Shown piece by piece: positions 8,048 through 16,667 of a stretch of DNA of 64,000 nt (positions within the stretch are counted from its first letter, which is position 1; each line of letters opens with the position of its first letter). The position numbers were made by a program, and so were the translations under genes. The notes beneath the pieces are model-generated. The model was not told where the DNA came from. It was given only the letters and a program-made list of their open reading frames with translations, and did not search any database. Source of the stretch: JAUMBM01 sp964441755 (GTDB lineage Bacteria > Bacteroidota > Bacteroidia > Chitinophagales > Saprospiraceae); the NCBI GenBank assembly GCA_964441755.1, contig CAYTVG010000002.1, positions 62,001 to 126,000 on the forward strand, in the 5' to 3' direction.

Positions 8048-9646
8048 CTATTTGATTACAAGTGGTTGTGTATATTTGTCCTGCGAGGTGGTTAAAGTCA
8101 CATAATATATGCCGGCTTGCAGTTGACTGACATCCACATCTGCAAAATGTTCTCCAACGTAACCCAGTTTTTCTTCGGAAACAATTTTAACGATCCGTCC
8201 ATTTGCATCGATGATGTGTAAGGCAAAGGACTGGGTTCGGTCGAGTGTGTACCCCACTCGTACCATTCCGTTGTCAACAGGGTTAGGCCACAGTGGGTAT
8301 AGCTTGGATTTACTGAAATGAAAAATAGGATCTTCCGTTGTATTGAGGAGATCATCCAGTTCGAGTTGCTCATCTCCCGGTAAATAGGGGACATATAGCA
8401 GGGGTAGATAATACATTTCGTCAGCAGTTCCCTCTCCCCAGGTAACATTGCGTGGTGGGATGTTGGGATTATTAGGATTATTAATTGTGTTGTCATATCC
8501 TGCTATGGCGTGAATACGGGTGTTTGCAGGAAGCCTTATAAGTCGTCTGAAATAGTATCCTCCTTGCCAATTGAAATCCCAGTCATTGATACGCACAAGC
8601 GGAATAGTATCATTGGTAGGTGTGACAGCAAATACCTCCCAATGTGTTCCCAGTAAATGCATATGTGGGGCTACCCCCAGCATGCTAATTTCTTGGGGAA
8701 CAGTCCATACACCGTGGAAAGTTCGTATCTGATTGGCAGGAATAAAAAATGGACCATTGAGTAGAGTACCGGGCTGGGGAACCATGATTTTTGATTTCAC
8801 ATACCGGCTGACAGATTGTTCTGTAAAGAATAGATTAAAGGTGGAAGAGTCTGGTTCGTCAATAGATGTGGGTGCATAATGGACTTGTACCACTAAGTCA
8901 GCATTGGCAGGTATTCGCTGAGCAATGCCATTGGTGTAAATGTGCGGTCGTACACCAGGGACATAGGCGGGTAGTTGGGTGCCAAAAGAAGCCAAACCAC
9001 CACCTCCTGCTCCTCCGCTTTGCTGTCCGAGATAACCGTATTCAGGTGTCTGTGCATCAAGATTTGCAGCAATTCCACTCGAATCAGCCCAAATTAGCGC
9101 GTGATGGACAATCGATTTATTGCCAGGTCGCATCTCAAGGGCTACCAGATTTTTCGGCTGTGTCAGACCAGTTGGTAGTACAAAATAACGATATTCGTCC
9201 TCTCCATTACCCGGGTGTGTATGGGTCTGGGCAAAAGAAAGCACTAAATCAGGCGTACCTACCTGAGATCCTTCGGGAAATTCTGGTAGTTCGGGCTCTA
9301 ATGATGAATTTCCCCGTGGCATACCTCCATCAACCCATGCCTGTATCTCAGCAATTTCTGCATCTGTTAGATAATTTTCCTGCAAATAACTGGCACCATA
9401 ATCCGGATCTGGTTTCCAGGGGGGCATGTAACGAACCTGTGTTACATACTTAATCATCTCACCCCATGCCTGAGCTTCCTCAAAGTTAGTGAGCGAAAAG
9501 GGTGCAATTTCACCTGGGCGGTGGCAGCTGGTGCACTTGTTGTAAATAATTGGGGCAATCTGCTCACTCCAGTTAGGAATTTGCCCGTAAATTCTTGCAG
9601 TAATGCAAACGAGGATTATCTGAAGCAAAAAATATTTTTTTCTCAT
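8048..9646 (-). CDS. T9SS-exported cytochrome c / copper monooxygenase-like protein
   Basis: A 532-residue secreted protein. Signal peptide at residues 1-21; N-terminal heme site CTSCH (38-42) in a domain with PPWKPDPDYG and an IQAWVDGGMP closing helix; then a two-lobed domain resembling copper type II ascorbate-dependent monooxygenases (PHM/DBM fold). All the expected copper ligands can be placed: HH 181-182 and H256 for one site, H328xH330 and M411 (DEM) for the other. A C-terminal T9SS sorting domain covers about residues 445-532 (PNPVDNGMV, then LQAGIYYVTL and a basic tail). It is likely a cell-surface or secreted oxidoreductase; the substrate is unknown. The redoxin-like gene lies 91 nt upstream on the same strand. 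Confidence 0.85.
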   Translation of the reverse strand: MRKKYFLLQIILVCITARIYGQIPNWSEQIAPIIYNKCTSCHRPGEIAPFSLTNFEEAQAWGEMIKYVTQVRYMPPWKPDPDYGASYLQENYLTDAEIAEIQAWVDGGMPRGNSSLEPELPEFPEGSQVGTPDLVLSFAQTHTHPGNGEDEYRYFVLPTGLTQPKNLVALEMRPGNKSIVHHALIWADSSGIAANLDAQTPEYGYLGQQSGGAGGGGLASFGTQLPAYVPGVRPHIYTNGIAQRIPANADLVVQVHYAPTSIDEPDSSTFNLFFTEQSVSRYVKSKIMVPQPGTLLNGPFFIPANQIRTFHGVWTVPQEISMLGVAPHMHLLGTHWEVFAVTPTNDTIPLVRINDWDFNWQGGYYFRRLIRLPANTRIHAIAGYDNTINNPNNPNIPPRNVTWGEGTADEMYYLPLLYVPYLPGDEQLELDDLLNTTEDPIFHFSKSKLYPLWPNPVDNGMVRVGYTLDRTQSFALHIIDANGRIVKIVSEEKLGYVGEHFADVDVSQLQAGIYYVTLTTSQDKYTQPLVIK

Positions 9647-9737
9647 GGTGCATATAAATTAAATATTAAAAAATAATTATATATATAAAAAATACATGGT
9701 AAACTATAATGTGTGCTTGCTAAAAGAATTATAGCGC

Positions 9738-10265
9738 TCATAGTTTTGGTAAAAGACAACCAACGGCTTCCGTACGTACAAAAGGAATTGCTTCATTGCG
9801 CTGAATGGCTAATAGTGCATCTGCTAGTTCCGAGGTAGTAACCACCCGCCTACGCTGTCCTATGGCCTCAAACATATTGTCGATCCTGCCTTGGTAAAGT
9901 AATTCTGCTTTCCTTTCGTCGTACACCACTACTTCAGGTGTGACCCGAACGTCAAATTCTCTGGCTTTTTGCAGAGCGCCCGTTTCTGTACACTTAAAAG
10001 GAAGCTTGTATTTTCGTTGAAATCTCTGCACGGTTTCAGCTGTAGAGACTGGATTGGGAAATAAACCCACAAAAACTATGCTGTCAGATTGATATTGCAT
10101 ACTGATTTCCTTAATACGGGTGACATATGCTTGACTGATTTTACAATCCTCCAACAGAAAAAAATATACTCTGTAGCTTTCGGGTATCACCTTCACTACT
10201 TGTGAGACTAGTATGCCTGGTAAGAGGAGCAAAACGAAGAGGGCTGTCATTCTTATCCTTTCCAT
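9738..10265 (-). CDS. secreted redoxin/thioredoxin-fold protein with CxxS site
   Basis: A 175-residue exported protein: signal peptide 1-21, then a thioredoxin-like fold recognised from the FFLLEDCKIS strand-helix junction (Cys41), the QRKYKLPFKC segment, VTPEVVVYD with the cis-Pro loop, and LYQGRIDN. The active site reads C-K-I-S, so a normal CxxC disulfide cycle is not possible with the second position; Cys at about 91 or 170 could act as resolving partner. The gene precedes the copper-monooxygenase-like gene, suggesting a role in copper loading or redox maintenance of that enzyme. That is inference. It may have been called a peroxiredoxin or SCO-like protein elsewhere. Confidence 0.78.
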   Translation of the reverse strand: MERIRMTALFVLLLLPGILVSQVVKVIPESYRVYFFLLEDCKISQAYVTRIKEISMQYQSDSIVFVGLFPNPVSTAETVQRFQRKYKLPFKCTETGALQKAREFDVRVTPEVVVYDERKAELLYQGRIDNMFEAIGQRRRVVTTSELADALLAIQRNEAIPFVRTEAVGCLLPKL

Positions 10266-10463
10266 ATTTATTCTCTAATTTTCTAATATGAATGCAGTTG
10301 GTAATTATCTGCTAATTAGGGAGAGAAAAATCCAAATGGTTGCCTGCAGCTGATATGTTTTTCGGTACGGATAGCAATGAGGTATGAGTATTTCTATCGG
10401 CCTGATAGCTAAAAATGTTTAATTCTATGACATATTAGACGGCCAAAGCCGCCCGGGGTATCA

Positions 10464-10517
10464 TGATTTCGAGATGTTTTTGGTGGCCCATGGACCACCA
10501 AAAACATCTCGAAATCA
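10464..10517 (-). terminator. 23-bp perfect stem-loop at the adhesin gene end
   Basis: Bases 10464-10486 pair perfectly with 10495-10517 around an 8-base loop. The right arm includes the TGA stop of the adhesin gene. No T-run follows on the minus strand, so termination may be by stem strength, or the hairpin may protect the 3' end. Confidence 0.65.
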
Positions 10518-13500
10518 GCTTTTTATCCACCGGATGAAAAACACCTTTTGCTGCTCATCAACGACCCGGAAGAAGTAAAGACCGGGCATCAGCATGCTCA
10601 CATCCATCTGTCCTGCCCATTCTTCAGGCAGCAGCCTGCGCAGCAGCCTGCCATTGCCGTCCATCAGGGATACTTCCCGCAGCGAGCTGCCTTTTGCCTG
10701 CAAGGCTACAGACTGACTCGCCGGATTGGGCTGCACCTGCAGCCACTGGGTGGGCACTAATTCTCCAACGGCCACCAGGTTATCGATGACAATGGGCGCT
10801 GATTGGCGGTTGCAGCCATTTTCATCAACAACGGTGAGTACATAGGTTCCCGGCGGCTGATTGCTGATATCTTCTGTGCTGGCCACCGGCTGTCCATCGC
10901 GGGTCCAGTTGTATTGCAGCATTCCCAGTCCGCCACTCACCGTCACCTGTATATTGCCCAGGCCACTGCTGTCTACATCGTTGGCAACGGATACGACCAC
11001 AATCTCAATAGGAGCAGCCACTTGTACAATAAAAGAGCAACGGGCTACATTACCCGATGCATCGGCAATCTCGAACAGCTGCGTGGTCTCTCCCGTGGGG
11101 AATATACTGCCTGAAGGCAATCCCTGTAAGAGAGCCGGCTGCACCCCTGTCAGGCTGCAATTGTCCGTAAAAGTGGGGGCTGCGTAAGCTACTGTCTCCC
11201 CGCTGCATACAGTAACAGAAGGAGGGCACAGGATTTGCGGTGGTATCAGGTCTTGAGAACCCAGCACCACAGAATCGAGGAGGCTGCATCCATTGGCATC
11301 GGTGAGGACAACGGAATACTGCCCGACACCCAGCCCAAGTCCGTTGCCGCCGCCCGGCCAGCTGAAAACATAAGGGGGTACGCCTCCTGCTGCCAGCGCA
11401 GATATCTGGCCATCAAGACTCTCGGGGCAGGAAGTAGCTATCGTACTCAGGCTCATCTGCAATGGTGCGGGCTCACCGACTACAACAGATGCAACAACCT
11501 GGCAATTGTTTTCATCGCTGACCGTCACGGAGTAGGTTCCCGCGCTCAGGCCTGATACAGTGGCTGTAGCAGCCCCATTGGACCATATGTACGTTAGCGG
11601 CAAATTGTTATTATTTACTTCGACACTGGCAGTACCGCTGGCGTTTCCTGCACACAGTGCAGGGGTTGCGCTTGCCACTGCACTAAGGCTACAATTGAGG
11701 GCATTGATGGTAAATGTCGAGCTGGTAATACAGCCATTAGCATCTGTAACGCTGAGTCCATAGATACCCGGCGACAGCCCCCCGATACTGTCGGCGGTAG
11801 CGCCCGTACTCCACAAAAACGAATAGCCTGGCCTGCCGCCGCTGACAGAAGCTTTGGCTGTGGCATCATTGGCACCCACGGCTGTTTCGGAGGTAACCAG
11901 CACTTCGCTCACCAAGGGTGCAGGTTGATCAATGACCACCGTCAAGCTATCGCTGCAGCCATCGATGTCGGTGACCGTCAGTTGGTAGACCCCCGCTGCC
12001 AGTGTACCGGCCGAAGCTGAAGTCTGTCCGTCAGACCACAGATAGCTGAGTGTACCGCTTCCCCCTGAAGCCAGAGCAGTTGCCGTGCCATCCTGACCGC
12101 CAAAACAGGTAACCGGGGTCGAGATCGCTGAATCGACAGACACAGGTATGGCAGCTGTCACTATTACCGATGCTGAAGCAGTACAGCCGTTGTTGTTATT
12201 GACCACCGACAATACATAAGTTCCTGCAGCGCCTACCTGCGGATTGAGCCCGGTGGCTCCCGACAACAGACTGCCATCGGTTGTCGTCCAGTTATAGCTG
12301 AAACCAGCCCCCTGAGAAGAGCCCGTGGCAGTGAGTTGAACTACGTTTTGCAGACAATGTAAGTAAGCAGGCGTTTCGATAATTACCACAGGAGGCAGCC
12401 TGTCTTCATTGACCTGCGTACTGCCGCTGCCTGAGCATCCGTTGGCCGGATTGGTCACACTGAGCGCGTAGGTGCCGGGGATTGATACCAGGGGAGCTGC
12501 ATCCTGAGAGGCAAAACCGCTGGGGCCGACCCAGCTGTAAGTAATATTCGGTACATTGGAAGTGGCCATCAGCTGTACGATCGTATCCGTGCAGTTCAGT
12601 GTTGCCGGACTAAAACTCAGTGAAGGAGCAGCAAAATCAGCCGTTACTACTGCCGATGCCGTATTGGAACACCCATTGGCTGTGTTGGTCACCGTCACAT
12701 TATAGGTACCGGGGCTGCTGACCTGCGGACTGGGCTGGCCGGAGGCAAAACCATCAGGGCCTGACCAGCTGTAGCTCGCCTCTTCCGCATTGGTAGAGAC
12801 CTGCAGCGAGGCCGACGGATTCGCACAGTTGAGCTGCGCCCCTGTTGTCGCTATTGTTGGTGGCTGCACCAGACTGCCCACCACTGTTGAGGCTGTTGCA
12901 GTACAACCATTGGCCGCATTGGTGACCTGAAGCGTGTAAGTGCCTGCTGCATTGACGATAGGCGTAAGCGTACTGGCACCGGACAAGATACTGCCCCCGC
13001 CCGAAGCTGTCCACTGATAGCTTATGCCGACACCCGAAGAAGACCCCAGGCCATTGAGTGAAACTGTAGGCTGCAAACAGCTTACAGAAGCTGCAGGCGC
13101 AACAATAGCCGTCGGAGGGGATATATTTTCATTGATCACAACACTGGCTGTTTTTGTACAATTGTTGGCATCGGTTACCGTGACGGTGTAAGTTCCTGGC
13201 TGTGAAAATTGTACGCTGCTGCCCGACTGATTGTCAGACCAGAGGAAAGAATAGCCCCCGCTGCCCCCACTGGCAGCGGCGGTTGCGGTCACCGAAGTAT
13301 TGGTACAGGTCAGCAGCCCGCTGGCACTGGCCGTCAGGTTGATAGCAGCGGGTTGGGTAATCGTAGTTGCGGCAATAGCCGAACCAGAGCCTCCGGTGCC
13401 GGTTACGGTCACTGAATAGTTGCCTGCGGGTAAATTGGTAGCCGTAGCAGTTGTCTGACCATTGGACCACAGATAAGTATAGGGCGGATTACCGCCTGCT

Positions 13501-14135
13501 GCCTGTACAGTCGCACTGCCATCGCTGCCCCCGTTACAGGAGACGTTTTGCTGCTCGCTGATAGAAGCCGTCACCGGTACCTGGGCGGCAAAAGGGACTG
13601 TCTGCGAAAATTCATAGGCGATATCGCCCGAACTGCTTCCATTGCCATTGGCAAAATTGCCTGTGTAGTAAAACTTTACGGTATTGCCACTAACTGTTGC
13701 CGGTGAGGTCCAGTTGAAATTCCAGGATACCGGCGCTCCCCCGGTAAATGTCTTGGGTGTCCTTTGTTCGATGTACTCGCGCCCCCCGGAAAACTCCACC
13801 CCGCTCTGGCTGTTGACAGTAGCCAAATCGCCTGCATTGGCGTTGTTGCCATCAACTACCACCAATTGGTAGCCTGCCCTCACGGGATTGCCGCCGGTAG
13901 GTGTAAGGGTGATGGTCAGCGGGTAGGTCGTCGAGGGTTCTATCTGGTCGGGCAGGCCAGTAACTTCTACCGTACCATTTAATGTACCCCCGCCCGAATG
14001 GCAGTTGTTGCATGAGCCGTCAAAGGGAGCCCCTGTACGCCCATTGGGTGGGTTGCCGGAATTGGCCAGCCAAAGAAAAAAGCCGGTGAGCAGCATAACT
14101 GTCTGCAGCATCCGAGAATGTCGGAGTTTATTCAT
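10515..14135 (-). CDS. SprB-repeat adhesin with N-terminal CxxCH domain, HYR and T9SS tail
   Basis: About 1206 residues, secreted. After the signal peptide comes GAPFDGSCNNCHSGGG, the opening of a Reeler-like 'choice-of-anchor V' type domain containing a CxxCH heme-type site. Next are SprB-like repeats (CNGGSDGSATVQAAGG...YLWSNGQTT...LPAGNYSVTV), a block of Ig/PKD-like repeats with conserved LNC starts, four more SprB-type units, one HYR domain (PPQILCPPSVTVCSG ... FTDNCS), a last SprB-like unit and a type A T9SS sorting domain (LQVQPNPASQ ... LMPGLYFFRVV). SprB-like proteins are surface adhesins that T9SS exports, some used in gliding. The ATG at 14135 fits the signal peptide; an in-frame start at 14180 adds 15 residues. 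It lies upstream of the redox genes but 249 nt from the redoxin gene. Confidence 0.88.
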   Translation of the reverse strand: MNKLRHSRMLQTVMLLTGFFLWLANSGNPPNGRTGAPFDGSCNNCHSGGGTLNGTVEVTGLPDQIEPSTTYPLTITLTPTGGNPVRAGYQLVVVDGNNANAGDLATVNSQSGVEFSGGREYIEQRTPKTFTGGAPVSWNFNWTSPATVSGNTVKFYYTGNFANGNGSSSGDIAYEFSQTVPFAAQVPVTASISEQQNVSCNGGSDGSATVQAAGGNPPYTYLWSNGQTTATATNLPAGNYSVTVTGTGGSGSAIAATTITQPAAINLTASASGLLTCTNTSVTATAAASGGSGGYSFLWSDNQSGSSVQFSQPGTYTVTVTDANNCTKTASVVINENISPPTAIVAPAASVSCLQPTVSLNGLGSSSGVGISYQWTASGGGSILSGASTLTPIVNAAGTYTLQVTNAANGCTATASTVVGSLVQPPTIATTGAQLNCANPSASLQVSTNAEEASYSWSGPDGFASGQPSPQVSSPGTYNVTVTNTANGCSNTASAVVTADFAAPSLSFSPATLNCTDTIVQLMATSNVPNITYSWVGPSGFASQDAAPLVSIPGTYALSVTNPANGCSGSGSTQVNEDRLPPVVIIETPAYLHCLQNVVQLTATGSSQGAGFSYNWTTTDGSLLSGATGLNPQVGAAGTYVLSVVNNNNGCTASASVIVTAAIPVSVDSAISTPVTCFGGQDGTATALASGGSGTLSYLWSDGQTSASAGTLAAGVYQLTVTDIDGCSDSLTVVIDQPAPLVSEVLVTSETAVGANDATAKASVSGGRPGYSFLWSTGATADSIGGLSPGIYGLSVTDANGCITSSTFTINALNCSLSAVASATPALCAGNASGTASVEVNNNNLPLTYIWSNGAATATVSGLSAGTYSVTVSDENNCQVVASVVVGEPAPLQMSLSTIATSCPESLDGQISALAAGGVPPYVFSWPGGGNGLGLGVGQYSVVLTDANGCSLLDSVVLGSQDLIPPQILCPPSVTVCSGETVAYAAPTFTDNCSLTGVQPALLQGLPSGSIFPTGETTQLFEIADASGNVARCSFIVQVAAPIEIVVVSVANDVDSSGLGNIQVTVSGGLGMLQYNWTRDGQPVASTEDISNQPPGTYVLTVVDENGCNRQSAPIVIDNLVAVGELVPTQWLQVQPNPASQSVALQAKGSSLREVSLMDGNGRLLRRLLPEEWAGQMDVSMLMPGLYFFRVVDEQQKVFFIRWIKS

Positions 14136-14621
14136 ATTCTGTTGACTTTGGTAAAAAATGGGTAAAATATTATTTTGCAAGACCGCCCTAAACAGTCCTG
14201 AAGAATAAGTTCCTACAGGGGTAAAAGTTTATGATATGGCTATATTTATTATGTTAACGAATTTTTCATAACATTGGCCAAATGTAACCAGACCGCAAAT
14301 ATGATTGAAGTGCTGGCATTTTCGATCACTTCCAGATGTGAATAAGCCTTTAAAACGAGTGAAAATGCAACTAAAGCTGTACAATGCTATGGATAGTCAC
14401 TGACTGTAGCCTTGGTTTGGGTATTGGTGCTATCGGTATGGATTCCCAAACCAGTACCAGAGATTCCCTGACCCTCCTATGTTTTTTTCTAAGCATTATC
14501 TCCTGCCGATTCATTTGAAAATGTATATTTTGGTAGGCTGAAAAATGAGATTACCTGTGAACAGCTGTAATCTCTTGGGAATTTTACATCATTCATTGTA
14601 TCTTGCTTCAAATAATATAGT
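14136..14621. other. gene-free divergent region with two hairpins
   Basis: No reading frame worth calling lies between the divergent adhesin and Sua5-family genes. Two dyads stand out: TGGTTTGGG (14413-14421) with CCCAAACCA (14445-14453), and GAGATTAC (14547-14554) with GTAATCTC (14567-14574), the latter 48 bp before the Sua5 start. They may be operators or leader hairpins. No clear TAnnTTTG promoter was found. Confidence 0.35.
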
Positions 14622-15242
14622 ATGCTATTGGAAGTAAATCCTCACAATCCCGATGAGCGGAAGATTCTGAAAATTGCGGAAGTTTTGCAGGTCGGGGGTG
14701 TTATCATTTATCCTACGGATGGCGTTTATGCGCTTGGTTGCGATATTTTCAACCAGCAGGCAGTAGAGAAAATCTGCCGCATTCGCGGGCTCAATCCCGA
14801 AAAAGCCAGACTGAGTTTCATCTGTACAGATATCAGTCAAATTGCCGAATACGCGACTCAAATAGATAATCCGCTTTTCAAGTTGCTCAAGCGCAACTTA
14901 CCCGGGCCTTTCACTTTTATCCTGAAAGCCAACAACAAGGTGCCTAAATTGCTGAAAAACAGAAAATCTGAATTTGGCGTGCGTATCCCTGATAATCGTA
15001 TCGCACTCGATATTGTACGCCAACTTGGCCGCCCCGTGCTGTCTGCTTCCCTAAAGGATGCCGACGAAGAATCAACGGATGCCTACCTGCTTGATCCTTT
15101 TGAAATTCACGAACGCTACCACAAACTCGTAGACCTGGTCATCGATGGCGGAAGAGGTAGTGATGAGCCTAGCTCGGTTATTGACTGCACAGGCTCCGAA
15201 CCGGTCGTTGCCCGGCAGGGTATCCGCGAGCTGCTCGACTAA
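14622..15242 (+). CDS. Sua5/YciO/YrdC-family protein (threonylcarbamoyl-AMP synthase type)
   Basis: A 206-residue cytoplasmic protein of the YrdC fold. Family members make threonylcarbamoyl-AMP from threonine, bicarbonate and ATP for the t6A37 tRNA modification; YciO members are close relatives with unproven activity. Seen here: the N-terminal GGVIIYPTDGVYALGCD motif, RGLNPEKARLSFIC (where TsaC normally has KxR...P), LPGPFTFILKA, and the EFGVRIPDN segment followed by GRPVLSASLKD. The sequence pattern is nearer to the YciO branch than to TsaC, so the activity is less certain than the fold. It stands alone on the plus strand, followed by hairpins. Confidence 0.88.
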   Translation: MLLEVNPHNPDERKILKIAEVLQVGGVIIYPTDGVYALGCDIFNQQAVEKICRIRGLNPEKARLSFICTDISQIAEYATQIDNPLFKLLKRNLPGPFTFILKANNKVPKLLKNRKSEFGVRIPDNRIALDIVRQLGRPVLSASLKDADEESTDAYLLDPFEIHERYHKLVDLVIDGGRGSDEPSSVIDCTGSEPVVARQGIRELLD

Positions 15243-15251
15243 GCATATTTT

Positions 15252-15360
15252 CGGGAGATTCTCCCGGGCGTATACAACGAGTTAGCATTCTGAGAGCGTA
15301 TAACCGGCTTAGGGAACTGAAGATAAGGTGGAAATCTGCTGTACAAAGAGCCGGTTTTTT
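15252..15360 (+). terminator. terminator region after the Sua5-family gene
   Basis: A tight hairpin CGGGAG-ATT-CTCCCG (15252-15266) begins 10 nt after the stop codon. Further on AACCGGCT (15302-15309) pairs with AGCCGGTT (15349-15356), directly followed by a run of T. The second has a long 39-base loop. A third small dyad, ACAGGCTG/CAGCCTGT, is at 15414-15437. Confidence 0.5.
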
Positions 15361-15502
15361 AGTGCAAAAAGCTTTTACACATCCTGTGGTACAGGCTGAT
15401 CTGGCCGCGCCTAACAGGCTGCGGCACCACAGCCTGTAATGATTTTACAAACAAAACTAACTGCTACCCGCCAAGGTTGGCAGTGCAAAATGTATCTGTA
15501 CC

Positions 15503-16573
15503 ATGCCATCTTACGGTAGACTATCAGCAGAATCAAAGGAAGGGAAGCGAACTGTCAGTAAGTTGCTCGATCTGCGGAAGGCACTCAGCAGCATACCCGA
15601 ACGCAGCCAGGACCGGAATTTACTATTGGCTACCTGGAATATTCGCGAATTTGATTCCAATAAGTTTGGCAAAAGGACCGATGAAGCCTACTATTATATT
15701 GCGGAGATCGTGGCTCGCTTCGATTTGGTAGCCATACAGGAAGTCAGAGAAGATCTGTACGCACTGGAAAAATTGATGGAGTTGTTGGGGGAGAACTGGC
15801 AGGTAATTTTTACGGATATTACCAGCGGGGTTGCCGGAAATGGTGAGCGTATGGCTTTCGTATTTGACACCCGAAAAGTCCGCTTTGCTGGTCTGATGGG
15901 ACAAGTTGTGATGCCACCGGTGATCACGGTCAGTGAAACGGGTGAAAGGCAAACTAAACCGGCCAACCAGCTGGCTCGTACGCCGCTCATGTGTGGCTTT
16001 GAAGCAGGTTGGACTGATTTTATCCTCACGACAGTGCACATTATTTATGGAGAAGATAAACCGGATTACGAAAGAAGGGTAGAAGAGATAAGGCAGTTGG
16101 CCTCTCATCTGGCCAGGCGGGCAGATGCAAAAGAGGCCTGGTCGCACAATTGGATACTGCTGGGGGATTTTAATATCTACAACCCGGCTGATGTGACTAT
16201 GCAAGCGCTGATTGCAGCCGGCTTTGAAGTGCCACCTGAACTGCAGCACCTGCCTTCCAATGTAGCTCAGAATAAATTCTACGACCAAATAGCCTTCCGA
16301 ACGCGCAAAAATAAATTTGGTCCCTGTACCAATGCCGGCGTATTCAATTTTTTTGACTGGGTTTTTCGACCCGACGAGGAGGAAATATACGCTGAAGCAA
16401 TGGGAAAAAGCTATCTGTTCAACACTAAAGGGGCAGAAAGATCGGTGAGCCAGCGAAAAACCTACTATAACAATTGGCGAACCTATCAGATGTCTGATCA
16501 CTTGCCCATGTGGGTGGAGCTGCAGATCGATTATTCCGATGCGTTTTTGGAGAAAAAGCTGAGAGAGTCGTAA
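15503..16573 (+). CDS. endonuclease/exonuclease/phosphatase (EEP) family protein
   Basis: A 356-residue protein with no signal peptide. EEP enzymes cut phosphodiester or phosphomonoester bonds using a divalent metal. The expected residues are visible in order: Asn in LLATWNIREFDS, Glu in LVAIQEVRED, the HIIYGEDK strand with a His, the NWILLGDFNIYNPAD block with Asp and Asn, and the closing SDHLPMWVEL with the Asp-His pair. So the active site looks complete. The substrate is unclear: DNA, RNA and phospholipids are all used within the family. The N-terminal 35 residues before the core are family-variable. The gene converges with the S41 protease gene across two hairpins. Confidence 0.85.
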   Translation: MPSYGRLSAESKEGKRTVSKLLDLRKALSSIPERSQDRNLLLATWNIREFDSNKFGKRTDEAYYYIAEIVARFDLVAIQEVREDLYALEKLMELLGENWQVIFTDITSGVAGNGERMAFVFDTRKVRFAGLMGQVVMPPVITVSETGERQTKPANQLARTPLMCGFEAGWTDFILTTVHIIYGEDKPDYERRVEEIRQLASHLARRADAKEAWSHNWILLGDFNIYNPADVTMQALIAAGFEVPPELQHLPSNVAQNKFYDQIAFRTRKNKFGPCTNAGVFNFFDWVFRPDEEEIYAEAMGKSYLFNTKGAERSVSQRKTYYNNWRTYQMSDHLPMWVELQIDYSDAFLEKKLRES

Positions 16574-16596
16574 GGACTACACCCGGCGCGTACTTT

Positions 16597-16656
16597 GGAT
16601 TTCTTGCCTATGGCAAAAAATCCTGAACACACTTTGGCGGCTGCAGCCGCCAAAGT
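16597..16656. terminator. two hairpins between convergent genes
   Basis: GGATTTCTTGCC (16597-16608) pairs with GGCAAAAAATCC (16612-16623) with one mismatch. Then 16631-16656 is a 26-bp perfect palindrome with a GCTGCAGC core. Both lie between the convergent EEP and S41 protease genes. Confidence 0.65.
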
Positions 16657-16667
16657 ACCGGGTTGCG

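Noticed and set aside
15623..16501. 292-codon frame on the minus strand opposite the EEP gene
   Set aside because: Shadow of a gene whose catalytic motifs are clear on the plus strand; no family or start signal.
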